The notes: generated by a model not told the origin, from the sequence alone. DNA of 64,000 nt from Bordetella genomosp. 13 (GCF_002119665.1 NZ_CP021111.1:2356001-2420000), one strand, 5' to 3'; counted from the stretch's first letter, positions 34,779 to 44,305 are shown. Made by a program: numbers and translations.

Positions 34779-37700
34779 TGCTTGGTCTCCTGGCCGCCTT
34801 GGGGATGATTGCCGGAAGGCGTCTGCAGCGCCGGCGCCGGGCCGTCGCCAGCCTGTGCCTGCTCCTCGGCGCGCTTCCTGGCCGCCTGCTCTTCCGCGTA
34901 AGCCTTGGCCTCCGCGCCCAGCAGGCGCGGCTTGGTCTTGAACAGGCCCAGCACGACCACGAAGAAGGCCGGCACGAAGATGACCGCGAACGGCGTGGCC
35001 GCCAGCATGCCGCCCAGCACGCCGATACCCACCGCGCGCTGGCTGGCGGCGCCGGCGCCGGTGGCCAGGGCCAGCGGCACCACGCCCAGGATGAATGCCA
35101 GCGACGTCATCAGGATGGGACGGAAGCGCAGCCTCGCGGCCTCGACCGCAGACTCGTACAACCCCATGCCGCGGGCGTACTGGTCCTTGGCGAACTCGAC
35201 GATCAGAATCGCGTTCTTCGCCGCCAGACCGATCACGGTGACCATGCCCACCTGGAAGTACACGTCGTTGGACATGCCCATGGCCGACACCAGCGCCACG
35301 GCGCCCAGCATGCCCAGCGGCACCACCAGCATCACCGACAGCGGAATGGCCCAGCTCTCGTACAGGGCCGCCAGCACCAGGAACACCACCAGCAGCGCCA
35401 GGCCCATCAGGATCGGGGCCTGGTTGCCCGCCTGCACTTCCTGATAGGACAGGCCGCTCCATTCATAGCCGAAGCCGGGCGGCAGGTCGGCCATCAGGCG
35501 CTCCATCTCGGCCATCGCCTCGCCCGAGGTATAGCCGGGCGCGGCGTCGCCGCCGATACGGATGGACTCGTAGCTGTTGTAGCGCACGACCTGGACCGGC
35601 CCCTGCACCCACTTGGCGGTGACAAACGACGACAGCGGCACCATCCCGCCCTGGTTGTTGCGGGCGTTGAGCTGCAGCACGTCCTCGACCTGCATGCGGT
35701 ACTTCTGCTCGGCCTGCACCCACACGTTCTGCATGCGCCCCATGTTGGGGAACTTGTTCAGGTACGACGAACCCACCGCCGTGGACAGCAGGTTGGCCGC
35801 CTCGGCGAAGTCCACGCCCAGCGCGGCCGCCTTCTGGCGGTCGATCTCGAGACTGAGCTGCGCGCCCGGTCCCAGGCCCGTGATGCGCACCTGCGCCAGC
35901 ACGGGGCTCTGCATCGCGGCGCCCATCAGCTGCGCGGTGGCCGCCGACAGCGCCTCGGTACCCGCGCTCGCGCGGTCCTGCAGGCGGAAGTCGAAACCGC
36001 TGGCGTTGCCCAGTTCGGAGATGGCCGGCGGGACCACCGTGAACACCATGGCGTCGTGGATGCCCATCAGCAGCCTGCCGATGGCTCCGCCCGCGATGGC
36101 GCCGGCCGAGTCGCCCTCGCCTTTGCGCTCGTCGAAGTCCTTCAGCGTGGTGAACGCAATGGCCGCGTTCAGCCCGCTGCCGTTGAAGCTGAAGCCCTGC
36201 ACCGTGATGATGTTCGCGACCGCGGGGATCTCGCGGAAGTAGGCCTCGACCTGCTCGATGACCTCGATGGTGCGGTTGGCCGAGGCGCCGGCCGGCAGCT
36301 CGATGTTGCTGATCACGTAGCCCTGGTCTTCCTCGGGCAGGAAGGACGAAGGCATGCGCAGGTACAGCCAGCCCAGCAGCACCACCAGCACCAGGAACAC
36401 CAGCATCATGCGGCCGCTGCGGTGCAGCGAGCGCGCCACCCAGTTCTGGTAGCCGTGCGTGGTGGCATCGAACTTGCGGTTGAACCAGCCGAAGAAGCCG
36501 CGCTTCTCGACGTGGTGCCCCTTGGGTATGGGCTTGAGAATGGTGGCGCACAGCGCGGGTGTGAAACTCAGCGCCAAAAAGGCCGAGAAGAAGATCGACA
36601 CCGCCATGGCGACCGAGAACTGGCGATAGATCACGCCCACCGAGCCGGTCATGAAAGCCAGCGGCAGGAACACCGCGATCAGCACCAGCGTGATGCCCAC
36701 GATGGCGCCGCTGATCTGCGGCATGGCCTTCTTGGTCGCCTCTTTGGGCGACAGGCCTTCCGTCGCCATGATGCGCTCGACGTTCTCGACCACCACGATG
36801 GCGTCGTCCACCAGGATGCCGATCGCCAGCACCATGGCGAACATGGTCAGCACGTTGATGGAGAAGCCCAGCGCCAGCATCACCGCGAACGCGCCCAGCA
36901 TGGCCACCGGCACCACCAGCGCCGGGATCAGCGTATAGCGCACGTTCTGCAGGAACAGGTACATCACCAGGAACACCAGCACCATGGCTTCGGCCAGGGT
37001 GTGCAGCACCTGCTCGATCGACACCTGCACGTAGGGAGCGGTGTCGTACGGGATGTCATAGCGGATGTTGGCCGGGAAGAAGCGCGCCAGCTCGTCCATC
37101 TGCTTCTTCACGCCTTCGGCCGTGGCCAGCGCGTTGGCCCCCGGCGCCAGCACGATGGCGAAAGCCGCCGTGGGCTTGCCGTTGAGACGCGCGCCGAACT
37201 GGTAGTTGTCGGCGCCGACCTCGATGCGGGCGACGTCGCGCAGCAGCACGCGCGAACCGTCGGGATTGGCGCGCAGCACGATGCCGCCGAAGCCGTCGAC
37301 CGTGCTGAGCTGGCCATTGGCAATGACGGTGGCCGTGGCGCGCTGGCTTTCGGGATTGGGCGGCGCGCCGATGGTGCCGGCCGAGATCAGCACGTTCTGG
37401 TTGGAGATGGCCTGGTTGACCTCGGCCATGCTCATGTTGAACCCGACCAGTTTGTTCGGGTCGACCCAGATGCGCATGGCGCGCGGCGCGGCGAACAGCT
37501 GGAAGCGGCCCACGCCGGGCACGCGCGACACGGGGTTCTGGATGTTGCGCGTGACGTAGTCGGCCAGCGCGGTCTGGTCCATGCTGCCGTCGGTGGACGA
37601 CACGGTGACGATCTGCAGGAAGCCGGCGCTGGTCTGCTCGTACCGCAGGCCCTGCTGGGCCACGGCCTGCGGCAGCTGCGCCGTCACGTTGGACACGCGG

Positions 37701-38026
37701 TTCTGCACGTCCACCTGCGCCAGATCGGGATCGGTGCCGGGCGCGAACGTGACGGTGATGGTCGCCATGCCATAGGCATCGCTGACGGACTCGTAGTACA
37801 GCAGCCCCTTGGCGCCGTTCAGCTCGTCCTCGATGATGCTGGTGACGGATTCGGCCACTTCCTTGGCCGAGGCGCCGGGATACGTCGCGGTGACCTGGAT
37901 GGCGGGCGGCGCCACGTCAGGGTACTGCGAGATCGGCATGATGTTGACGGCCAGAATCCCCACCAGCAGGATGAAAAGGGATACCACCCAGGCGAAGATA
38001 GGTCGATCGATGAAAAATTGCGGCAT
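34775..38026 (-). CDS. RND multidrug efflux pump, AcrB/MexB type
   Basis: A 1083-residue inner-membrane proton antiporter of the hydrophobe/amphiphile RND group. It opens MPQFFIDRPIFAWVVSLFIL and has the proton-relay aspartate pair in segment 4 (GILVDDAIVVVENVER), the F-loop/porter domains, and FAKDQYARGMGLYESAVEAA near segment 10-11. The final 40 residues after the last segment are a charged, disordered tail, making it about 35 residues longer than AcrB. Neighbours are the adaptor upstream (89 bases) and the channel downstream (4-base overlap). Substrates are likely broad; none can be named. Confidence 0.96.
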   Translation of the reverse strand: MPQFFIDRPIFAWVVSLFILLVGILAVNIMPISQYPDVAPPAIQVTATYPGASAKEVAESVTSIIEDELNGAKGLLYYESVSDAYGMATITVTFAPGTDPDLAQVDVQNRVSNVTAQLPQAVAQQGLRYEQTSAGFLQIVTVSSTDGSMDQTALADYVTRNIQNPVSRVPGVGRFQLFAAPRAMRIWVDPNKLVGFNMSMAEVNQAISNQNVLISAGTIGAPPNPESQRATATVIANGQLSTVDGFGGIVLRANPDGSRVLLRDVARIEVGADNYQFGARLNGKPTAAFAIVLAPGANALATAEGVKKQMDELARFFPANIRYDIPYDTAPYVQVSIEQVLHTLAEAMVLVFLVMYLFLQNVRYTLIPALVVPVAMLGAFAVMLALGFSINVLTMFAMVLAIGILVDDAIVVVENVERIMATEGLSPKEATKKAMPQISGAIVGITLVLIAVFLPLAFMTGSVGVIYRQFSVAMAVSIFFSAFLALSFTPALCATILKPIPKGHHVEKRGFFGWFNRKFDATTHGYQNWVARSLHRSGRMMLVFLVLVVLLGWLYLRMPSSFLPEEDQGYVISNIELPAGASANRTIEVIEQVEAYFREIPAVANIITVQGFSFNGSGLNAAIAFTTLKDFDERKGEGDSAGAIAGGAIGRLLMGIHDAMVFTVVPPAISELGNASGFDFRLQDRASAGTEALSAATAQLMGAAMQSPVLAQVRITGLGPGAQLSLEIDRQKAAALGVDFAEAANLLSTAVGSSYLNKFPNMGRMQNVWVQAEQKYRMQVEDVLQLNARNNQGGMVPLSSFVTAKWVQGPVQVVRYNSYESIRIGGDAAPGYTSGEAMAEMERLMADLPPGFGYEWSGLSYQEVQAGNQAPILMGLALLVVFLVLAALYESWAIPLSVMLVVPLGMLGAVALVSAMGMSNDVYFQVGMVTVIGLAAKNAILIVEFAKDQYARGMGLYESAVEAARLRFRPILMTSLAFILGVVPLALATGAGAASQRAVGIGVLGGMLAATPFAVIFVPAFFVVVLGLFKTKPRLLGAEAKAYAEEQAARKRAEEQAQAGDGPAPALQTPSGNHPQGGQETKQ

Positions 38027-38115
38027 GTGGGCTGACTCGTAAAGCGATGCTCACGGACGGGGAACGCGGCGTGCCCGGCGGGCAGGACTGCCCGCGCTGG
38101 CGCGCCGCGCGCCGC

Positions 38116-39408
38116 TCATTGCTTCTGGCCTTGTTGTTGCTGGCCAGCCGGCTGTCCGGCTGCGGGTTGTTGGCCGGACTGGCCCTGGGCCGAGGGCGGC
38201 TGACCCGCCTGTCCCGCCTGGCCGGGCTGTCCCGGCTGCTGCCCCTGCCCCGGCTTGGCGCCGGCGCCCTTGTTCCAGGGCGTGGCCTGCACCGGCGCGC
38301 CCGGACGGACCTTCTGGAAGCCCTCGACCACGACCGTGTCGCCGGGCTTCAGGCCGCTGGTGATCACCCACTCGTTGTCGACGACGTTGCCGGTGGTGAC
38401 GGGGATCTGGTCGACCTTGTTGTCGCGCACGACCATGAGGCTTTGCCGGCCGTCGGGCGTGCGCTGCAGGGCCTGCTGCGGCACGCGCAGCGCCTGCTCG
38501 TCCACGCCCTGCTCCAGGCGCACGCGCACGTACATGCCGGGCAGCAGCTGGTGCGACGGATTGGGCACCTCGGCGCGCAGCGTGACCTGGCTGGTGGACG
38601 GGTCCACCGTGATGCCCGTGAACAGCAGCTTGCCGGGCTGGTCGTACGTACTGCCGTCTTCGAGCAGCACCGTGACGCGCGCGCCGTCGTCGGCGCGCTG
38701 CATCTTGCCCGTATCGAAAGCCTTGCGCAGCGCCGCCAGCTCGCCGGTGGACTGCGTCAGGTCGACGTAGATGGGATCGAGTTGCTGCACCAGCGCCATT
38801 TGCGTGGCCGTGCTGCTTTCGACCAGCGCGCCCTCGGTGACCAGCGGGCGGCCGATGCGGCCGTCGATGGGCGAGGTGACGTCGGTGTAGTCGAGATTGA
38901 TGCGCGCGTTGGTCAGGTTGGCGCGCGCCGCCGCCACCGCGGCCTCGGCCTGGCGGAACGAGGACACGGCGTTGTCGTACTCCTGCTTGCTGACCGCATT
39001 GGCCTTGACCAGCGGCGCATAACGCTCGGCCAGCACCTTGGCGCTGTACAGGTCGGCCTGCGCCTGCTTCACCTGCGCGGCGGCCTGGTCGTACGTAGCC
39101 TGGTACGGGGCGGGGTCGATCTTGAACAGCTTCTGGCCTTTCTTGACGTCGATGCCCGGCTCGAAAGCGATGTGCTCGACGATGCCCGTGACGCGCGCCC
39201 GTATCTCGGCATCGCGCACCGCGTCGACACGACCGGGCAGTTCGGAGACGACGGGAGTGCGCTGCGGCTGGACCGTTACCACACTGACCTGCGGCACCAT
39301 GCCGGGACCGCCCGCGGCCTGGTCTTCCTTGCCGCAAGCCGCCAGAGCGACGGACAAGGCCGCCGCGAGGGTCAGGGCCGAAAAACGCTCATAGGAAAAA
39401 CGACGCAT
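38116..39408 (-). CDS. RND efflux periplasmic adaptor lipoprotein (AcrA/MexA type)
   Basis: A 430-residue membrane-fusion protein. The lipobox is LAAC with C25. Family motifs include ELPGRVDAVRDAEIRARVTG, the coiled hairpin around AQVKQAQADLYSAKVLAERY, NLDYTDVTSPIDGRIGR in the lipoyl domain, and PNPSHQLLPGMYVRVRLEQG. From about residue 385 the protein is a low-complexity glycine-proline-glutamine tail. It is the first gene of the efflux operon; GAGGAA precedes the ATG. A palindrome 108-122 bases upstream may bind its regulator. Confidence 0.95.
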   Translation of the reverse strand: MRRFSYERFSALTLAAALSVALAACGKEDQAAGGPGMVPQVSVVTVQPQRTPVVSELPGRVDAVRDAEIRARVTGIVEHIAFEPGIDVKKGQKLFKIDPAPYQATYDQAAAQVKQAQADLYSAKVLAERYAPLVKANAVSKQEYDNAVSSFRQAEAAVAAARANLTNARINLDYTDVTSPIDGRIGRPLVTEGALVESSTATQMALVQQLDPIYVDLTQSTGELAALRKAFDTGKMQRADDGARVTVLLEDGSTYDQPGKLLFTGITVDPSTSQVTLRAEVPNPSHQLLPGMYVRVRLEQGVDEQALRVPQQALQRTPDGRQSLMVVRDNKVDQIPVTTGNVVDNEWVITSGLKPGDTVVVEGFQKVRPGAPVQATPWNKGAGAKPGQGQQPGQPGQAGQAGQPPSAQGQSGQQPAAGQPAGQQQQGQKQ

Positions 39409-39515
39409 CGATTCCTCATGCTTTTTGAAAGCGTGTTGCCCGCAGCGCCGTCGGCCGCAAGAGCCGGGAGCCCGGGCGTACTCAGAAAGGCCGCTAATGT
39501 AGCGGAAAATTATTA

Positions 39516-39530
39516 GCTTTTATTAAAAGC
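39516..39530. promoter_or_regulatory. Palindromic operator candidate for the RND operon
   Basis: GCTTTTA and TAAAAGC surround one base, upstream of the adaptor gene. Nearby, GCTAAT (39493-39498) mirrors ATTAGC (39512-39517). TetR-type repressors of RND pumps bind such sites. No regulator gene lies next to the operon, so any repressor must be encoded elsewhere. Confidence 0.45.
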
Positions 39531-39592
39531 AGGCCCTTCTTTTCAAGATCCGGGGCCTTTGCGGCACGCGGTTCTGCGCTGCCCGCGCCACT

Positions 39593-40795
39593 TTACCGCG
39601 ATTCGGCGTGGGCGCGGTGCACGTCATGGCTGACGAAACCCGACTCTGTCGAAGGCTTGTTCAGCACGTGCGGCTGCGCCAGCGTCCGCCGGATGTCATC
39701 GAGTCCCGCGCGCCAGTGCTCGCGCATGGCTTCGGTGCTGAACTCGTAGTCTTTCGATTCGCGCTCGTACTGCTTGGCTTGATAAATGAGGTTCACCACG
39801 TTGACCAGCGATGTACACGCCTCGGCGCGTATATCCGCCAGATCCGGGCTGCGCCGCTCGGCCTCGGGCAGTTGTTCCAGCAGCTTCTGCAGGCCGCGCC
39901 GCAGCTTCAGTATCCTGCGGTAATTGTCCGTAACTCTACGTGTACGGCTCGAATAGAGGATGTCCTTCTGGCGCTGCCCCACTTCGAGCATGTCGGACGG
40001 CACGACGCCGCGCGCCGGCCACAGGTCTACCTGGAAGGCCAGCGTGTCGCGCATGGGATGCACCGACAGCACCTCGGACAACGGCGTGTTCGAGACCAGG
40101 CCGCCGTCCCAGAAGAACTCGCCGTCGACCTCCACCGCCGGAAAGCCCGGCGGCAGCGCGCCGGACGCCATGATGTGTTCGGGCCCGAGCGGCTGGCGGG
40201 TGCTGTCGAAATACGCGAAATTGCCCGTGCGCACGTTCACCGCACCGAAACTCGCGCGCACGGCTCCCCGGTTGAGCAGGTCGAAATCCACGTACGTGCG
40301 CAGCGTGGCGATGAGCGGCGTGGTGTCGTAGTAGCTGGTAGAGGCGGCACCGGCATCGCGCAGCACATAAGGCGGCGGAAAGCGCGGCGTGAAGAATCCG
40401 GGTTGGCCTTGAGTCAGCGCGCGCACGGCGGCCAGTTGCCCATTGACCGGCGCGGACCCGTAGCCGAACGGCAGGCCGTCGAACAGGTCTTCCAGACTGT
40501 CGCCCCAGCCCCAGGGCAGGCCGGCGAAGCCCGTGGGCCGGCAGATGCTTTCCCAGAAGCCGCGCAGGCGTTCGACCCGCTCGTCCTGCGGCGAGCCGGC
40601 GATGATGGCGGCATTGATCGAGCCGATGGAGATACCCGACACCCAGTTGGGACGGATGCCCGCCTCGTGCAGGCCTTCGTACACGCCGGCCTGGTAGGCG
40701 CCCAGCGCTCCGCCGCCTTGCAGGACCAGGGCAACCGTATCGTAGGCAGGCAGGCCCCGGGAATGAACGCGAGACGTCACGGCCGGTGCGCTCAC
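39593..40795 (-). CDS. Patatin-like phospholipase with DUF3734
   Basis: A 400-residue patatin-fold lipid hydrolase. The oxyanion loop is QGGGALG (26-32), the nucleophile elbow GISIG puts the serine at S56, and the dyad partner is D230 in FWDGGLVSN. The C-terminal part, from about residue 260 (SSRTRRVTDNYRRILKLRRG), fits the DUF3734 extension. GTG at 40795 overlaps the stop of the DUF4136 gene by four bases; a second GTG five codons in is possible. No signal peptide is visible, so it is probably cytoplasmic. It may act in membrane lipid or storage-lipid turnover. Confidence 0.9.
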   Translation of the reverse strand: MSAPAVTSRVHSRGLPAYDTVALVLQGGGALGAYQAGVYEGLHEAGIRPNWVSGISIGSINAAIIAGSPQDERVERLRGFWESICRPTGFAGLPWGWGDSLEDLFDGLPFGYGSAPVNGQLAAVRALTQGQPGFFTPRFPPPYVLRDAGAASTSYYDTTPLIATLRTYVDFDLLNRGAVRASFGAVNVRTGNFAYFDSTRQPLGPEHIMASGALPPGFPAVEVDGEFFWDGGLVSNTPLSEVLSVHPMRDTLAFQVDLWPARGVVPSDMLEVGQRQKDILYSSRTRRVTDNYRRILKLRRGLQKLLEQLPEAERRSPDLADIRAEACTSLVNVVNLIYQAKQYERESKDYEFSTEAMREHWRAGLDDIRRTLAQPHVLNKPSTESGFVSHDVHRAHAESR

Positions 40796-41376
40796 TTGGC
40801 CGGCAATTGAGGCGCCGCCACCCCGGCACGGAACGGATAGCGCGCGAAGATGCGCGCCACGCCCTGATTGACCTGCTCGGGCGTAGCGTCGAGCACGTCT
40901 TCGCCGACGGGGCCCACGCTTACGCCTTCCCACACCAGCTGCCTGCGACGCGCATCCACCAGGTCGATGTTGAGCGTGCCTTCGGAATACTGCAGCACCT
41001 CGCTGCCCCACGGATAACCGGGCCAGCCGCCATAGAAGCCGGTGCGATAGCCGTAGTAAGGCAGCGGCGGCCGCGACACGACCTCGGTCTTCTCGCGCAC
41101 ATTGGCGTTGAAGTTGATCAGCAGGTCGGGGTCGCTTTCGTCGTATGCGTAGCCGCGCATTTCCATCTGGCCGCGCGTGGCGCTTTTGAGGCGGTCGGTA
41201 AGCAGGCTGCTGTAGCCCGACTTGTCGGTGCCCAGGTGGGGCATGAAGGCGAAGGTGCGGTAGCGGCCGAAATCCGCGTTGCGATCGTAGTCGCTGCGGA
41301 TGTCAGGACCCGAACTGCATGCCGCCAACAGGCCGCAAGCGCCGGACAGTGCCATGCTGCGTAGCAGAGAGATCAT
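40792..41376 (-). CDS. DUF4136 lipoprotein
   Basis: A 194-residue lipoprotein with lipobox LAAC (C20). The DUF4136 core is visible as DYDRNADFGRYRTFAFMPH, then DPDLLINFNANVREKTEV, and the end VNQGVARIFARYPFR. A tyrosine-glycine-rich patch (PPLPYYGYRTGFYGGWPGYPWG, listed for location in two parts) lies mid-protein. The function is unknown; members are outer-membrane or periplasmic. It shares a transcript with the patatin gene through a GTGA overlap. Confidence 0.87.
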   Translation of the reverse strand: MISLLRSMALSGACGLLAACSSGPDIRSDYDRNADFGRYRTFAFMPHLGTDKSGYSSLLTDRLKSATRGQMEMRGYAYDESDPDLLINFNANVREKTEVVSRPPLPYYGYRTGFYGGWPGYPWGSEVLQYSEGTLNIDLVDARRRQLVWEGVSVGPVGEDVLDATPEQVNQGVARIFARYPFRAGVAAPQLPAK

Positions 41377-41483
41377 CGTCGTGCGGCTCCTGGATGCGCC
41401 GCCGGACATGATGCCGCGAAGGCCGGCAGGATGCAACCGACCCTCGATCTCCCCGAAGGCGGGCCGCCGCCCGCCCCCATGCC

Positions 41484-42278
41484 CTACCCCAGCAGCAGCG
41501 CGTCGTCGGCCAGCTGCTCGCCGCGTACGCGTTCGAACATGGCCAGCAGGTCCTTCACGTCCATGCCCTTGCGCTGTTCGCCCGAGACGTCGAGCACGAC
41601 CTCGCCCTGGTGCAGCATGACCGTGCGTTCGCCGACGTCGAGCGCCTGCCGCATGCTGTGGGTGACCATCATGGTGGTCAGCTTGTTCTCGGCGACGATG
41701 CGCGCCGTCAGCTGCAGCACGAAGTCGGCGGTGCGCGGGTCGAGCGCGGCCGTGTGCTCGTCCAGCAGCAATATGCGCGAGGGCTGCAGCGCCGCCATCA
41801 GCAGGCTGACGGCCTGGCGCTGCCCGCCCGACAGCAGCCCGATGCGGTCGGTCAGGCGGTTCTCGAGCCCCAGGCCCAGCGTGGCCAGGCGATCGCGGAA
41901 GGTCTGGCGCATGGCGGGGCGCACCGCCCGGCCCAGGCCGCGGCGCGCGCCGCGCATCTGGGCCAGCGCCATGTTCTCTTCGATGGCCAGGTCTTCGCAG
42001 GTGCCCGCCATCGGGTCCTGGAACACGCGCGCCACCAGCCCGGAACGCTCCCATACGGGCCGGCGCGTGACGTCCTGGCCGTCGATGTGGATCGTGCCCG
42101 AGTCCACCGGCAGGTCGCCCGACACCGCGTTGAGGAAAGTGGATTTGCCGGCGCCGTTGGAGCCGATGACGGTGACGAACTGGCCGCTGGGAATGTCCAG
42201 CGACAGCCCGCGCAGGGCGCGGGTCTCGATGGGCGTGCCCGCATTGAAGGTGATGCGCAGGTCTTTTGCACTGAGCAT
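41484..42278 (-). CDS. ABC transporter ATPase (TrpZ/DUF534-linked type)
   Basis: A 264-residue ATPase. Walker A is GSNGAGKS (39-46), the signature LSGGQRQ (149-155), and Walker B LLLDE (170-174), followed by HTAALD where most have PTAALD. The last gene of a three-gene ABC uptake system, starting 2 bases after the permease stop. The set matches the TrpXYZ-type systems that import tryptophan or related aromatic compounds in other bacteria; specificity is not fixed by sequence. Confidence 0.92.
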   Translation of the reverse strand: MLSAKDLRITFNAGTPIETRALRGLSLDIPSGQFVTVIGSNGAGKSTFLNAVSGDLPVDSGTIHIDGQDVTRRPVWERSGLVARVFQDPMAGTCEDLAIEENMALAQMRGARRGLGRAVRPAMRQTFRDRLATLGLGLENRLTDRIGLLSGGQRQAVSLLMAALQPSRILLLDEHTAALDPRTADFVLQLTARIVAENKLTTMMVTHSMRQALDVGERTVMLHQGEVVLDVSGEQRKGMDVKDLLAMFERVRGEQLADDALLLG

Positions 42279-42280
42279 GA

Positions 42281-43171
42281 TCAGGCCCCCCTCTTGCCGG
42301 CCAGGCGGCGCTTGAGCAGCGGTATCACCAGGGCGATCGTGACCAGCACCGCGGTAACCAGGTTGAGGTCCTGCGCCTGCAGGCCGATGAAGTCGCTGTT
42401 GAGCGCCAGCGCGATGAAGAAGCGATAGACGATGGCGCCCAGGATGACAGCCAGCGTGGCGATGACGAGCTTGCGCGACGGCAGGATGCTTTCGCCCACG
42501 ATGACCGCGGCCAGGCCGATGACGATGGTGCCGATGCCCATGGAGATGTCGGCGCCCCCCTGCGTCTGCGCGAACAGCGCGCCCGCCAGGCCGACCAGCG
42601 CGTTGGACAGCGCCATGCCGCCCAGGATCATGGCGCCCGTGTTCACGCCCTGCGCGCGGGCCATGCGGCCGTTGGAGCCCGTGGCGCGCATGGCCAGTCC
42701 GGTCTGGGTGGCGAAGAACCAGTCGAGCGCCAGCTTGGCCAGCACCACCACCACGGCCAGGATCAGCGGCCGCGCGACGTAGTCGCTGAGCCAGCCAGGC
42801 TGCAGCAGCGAGAACACCGTAGGCTCGGTGATGAGAGGCACGTTGGGCCGGCCCATGATGCGCAGGTTGATGGAATACAGCGCGATCATCATCAGGATGC
42901 TGGCCAGCAGGTCCATGATGCGCAGCCGCACGTTGAGCCAGCCCGTGACCAGGCCCGCCAGCGCGCCGGCGAAGGTGGCCGCGATGGTGGCGGAAAAGGG
43001 ATCGGTGCCCGAGGAGATGAGCGTGGCGGCCACAGCGCCGCCCAGCGGAAAACTGCCGTCGACCGTCAGGTCGGGAAAGCGCAGCAGCCGGAACGAGATG
43101 AGCACGCCCAATGCGACCAGGGCGAACACCAGGCCGATTTCCAGCGCGCCCAGCAATGAGAAGAGAGACAT
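42281..43171 (-). CDS. ABC transporter permease (TrpY-like, branched-chain-type fold)
   Basis: A 296-residue permease with eight or nine hydrophobic segments. VGVLISFRLLRFPDLTVDGS-like residues near position 22 (FRLLRFPDLTVDGSFPLGGA), TGWLNVRLRIMDLLASILMM, and GLAMRATGSNGRMARAQGVN match the permeases that go with DUF534 binding proteins. It lies between the binding protein (109 bases upstream) and the ATPase. Confidence 0.92.
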   Translation of the reverse strand: MSLFSLLGALEIGLVFALVALGVLISFRLLRFPDLTVDGSFPLGGAVAATLISSGTDPFSATIAATFAGALAGLVTGWLNVRLRIMDLLASILMMIALYSINLRIMGRPNVPLITEPTVFSLLQPGWLSDYVARPLILAVVVVLAKLALDWFFATQTGLAMRATGSNGRMARAQGVNTGAMILGGMALSNALVGLAGALFAQTQGGADISMGIGTIVIGLAAVIVGESILPSRKLVIATLAVILGAIVYRFFIALALNSDFIGLQAQDLNLVTAVLVTIALVIPLLKRRLAGKRGA

Positions 43172-43280
43172 GAAAGAGAACCTGGCCGGCGCGGTCTCGT
43201 GAACCAGCCGGCGCCTCCTTGGTGTGTGATGGCAGGACAGGCCAGGGCGGCCGGGTGGGCCGCCTTGGCCACGATTGTTA

Positions 43281-44255
43281 TTACTTGATGACCTGCGCGG
43301 CCGACTTGACCAGCGAATCGGACAGGGTCACGCCTTGCTTGGCCGCCGCGCCCGGATTGACGTACAGCTCGAGCTTGGAGCTGGTCTCGGAGGCGATGGC
43401 GCCGGGCTTCTCGCCCTTCAGGATGCGAGCGACCATGCGGCCGGTCTGCATGCCCAGGTCGCGGTAATTGATGCCCAGCGCGGCGATCGCGCCGCGCTTG
43501 ACACTGTCGGTGTCCGAGGCCACCAGCGGGATCTTGGCGTCGTTGCCTACCTTCACCAGCGACTCGTAGGCCGAGACCACGTTGTTGTCAGTGTTGGTGT
43601 AGATGACGTCGACCTTGCCGATCAGGCTGCGCGCCGCCGAGGCCACGTCGACCGAGCGCGGCGCCGCCGCCTCGACCAGGGTGAGGCCGGCCTTGGGCAG
43701 CAGTTCCTGCAGTTGCTTGACCACCACCACCGAGTTGGCTTCGCCGGGGTTGTACACCATGCCGACGCGCTTGGCCTGCGGCACCACCTGCTTGATCAGG
43801 TTGATCTGCTTGTCCAGCGCCAGCAGGTCGGACACGCCCGTGACGTTGGTGCCTGAAGGCTGCATGCCAGGGACCAGTTGCGCCGCGACGGGATCGGTGA
43901 CCGCCGAGTACACGACAGGCACGTCCTTGGTGGCGGCCACGACGGCCTGCGCCGACGGGGTGGCGATGGCGACGATGGCATCGGGGCGATCGCCCACGAA
44001 CTTGCGGGCGATCTGGCCAGCCGTGCCGGGATTGCCCTGCGCGCTCTGGTACTGCCATCTGAGGTTTTTGCCGGACTCGAAACCGGCCTGCTTCAGCGCC
44101 TCTTGCACGCCGTCGCGCACGGCGTCCAGCGCCGGATGCTCGACGATAGCGGTGACCGCCACCGACTTCTGTTGCGCAACGGCTGGCGCGGCATGGATGA
44201 CCGCTGCCAGCGCCAGTGCGCCAACCGTCAGAAAATGTTTTTTTCCGATCAGCAT
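43281..44255 (-). CDS. ABC transporter substrate-binding protein, TrpX/DUF534 type
   Basis: A 324-residue periplasmic binding protein with a signal peptide ending AVA (residue 27). The DUF534 pattern is clear: VAVTAIVEHPALDAVRDGVQ, YQSAQGNPGTAGQIARKFVG, TDPVAAQLVP with TNVTGVSDLL, KRVGMVYNPGEANSVV and IPLVASDTDSVKRGAIAALG. Relatives bind tryptophan, tyrosine or phenylalanine. It is the first gene of the ABC set. AAGGAG precedes the ATG. The upstream leader has two competing hairpins and an 18-codon reading frame that runs into this start. Confidence 0.93.
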   Translation of the reverse strand: MLIGKKHFLTVGALALAAVIHAAPAVAQQKSVAVTAIVEHPALDAVRDGVQEALKQAGFESGKNLRWQYQSAQGNPGTAGQIARKFVGDRPDAIVAIATPSAQAVVAATKDVPVVYSAVTDPVAAQLVPGMQPSGTNVTGVSDLLALDKQINLIKQVVPQAKRVGMVYNPGEANSVVVVKQLQELLPKAGLTLVEAAAPRSVDVASAARSLIGKVDVIYTNTDNNVVSAYESLVKVGNDAKIPLVASDTDSVKRGAIAALGINYRDLGMQTGRMVARILKGEKPGAIASETSSKLELYVNPGAAAKQGVTLSDSLVKSAAQVIK

Positions 44256-44305
44256 TCTGTTTTCTCCTTGCACCCCTGGGGTTGATGATGGCCATGCGCG
44301 GACAT
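44249..44305 (-). CDS. Putative 18-residue leader peptide overlapping the TrpX-like gene
   Basis: ATG at 44305 opens MSAHGHHQPQGCKEKTEC and stops with a TGA that overlaps the TrpX-like start codon region by 7 bases. TGGAGG lies 8-9 bases upstream of this ATG and falls exactly in the loop of a perfect 10-base hairpin, while the ATG closes its stem. The reading frame is too short to show coding statistics, and it has no tryptophan, so a classical attenuator for that amino acid is not supported. Three histidines are notable but may be chance. Confidence 0.4.
   Translation of the reverse strand: MSAHGHHQPQGCKEKTEC

Noticed and set aside
34724..38035. An open frame of about 1100 codons antisense to the RND pump gene
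   Set aside because: It is histidine-, arginine- and glutamine-rich with no recognisable domain, and mirrors the codon pattern of the real pump gene, as happens in GC-rich DNA. Similar antisense frames lie over uvrC, nagZ and others.
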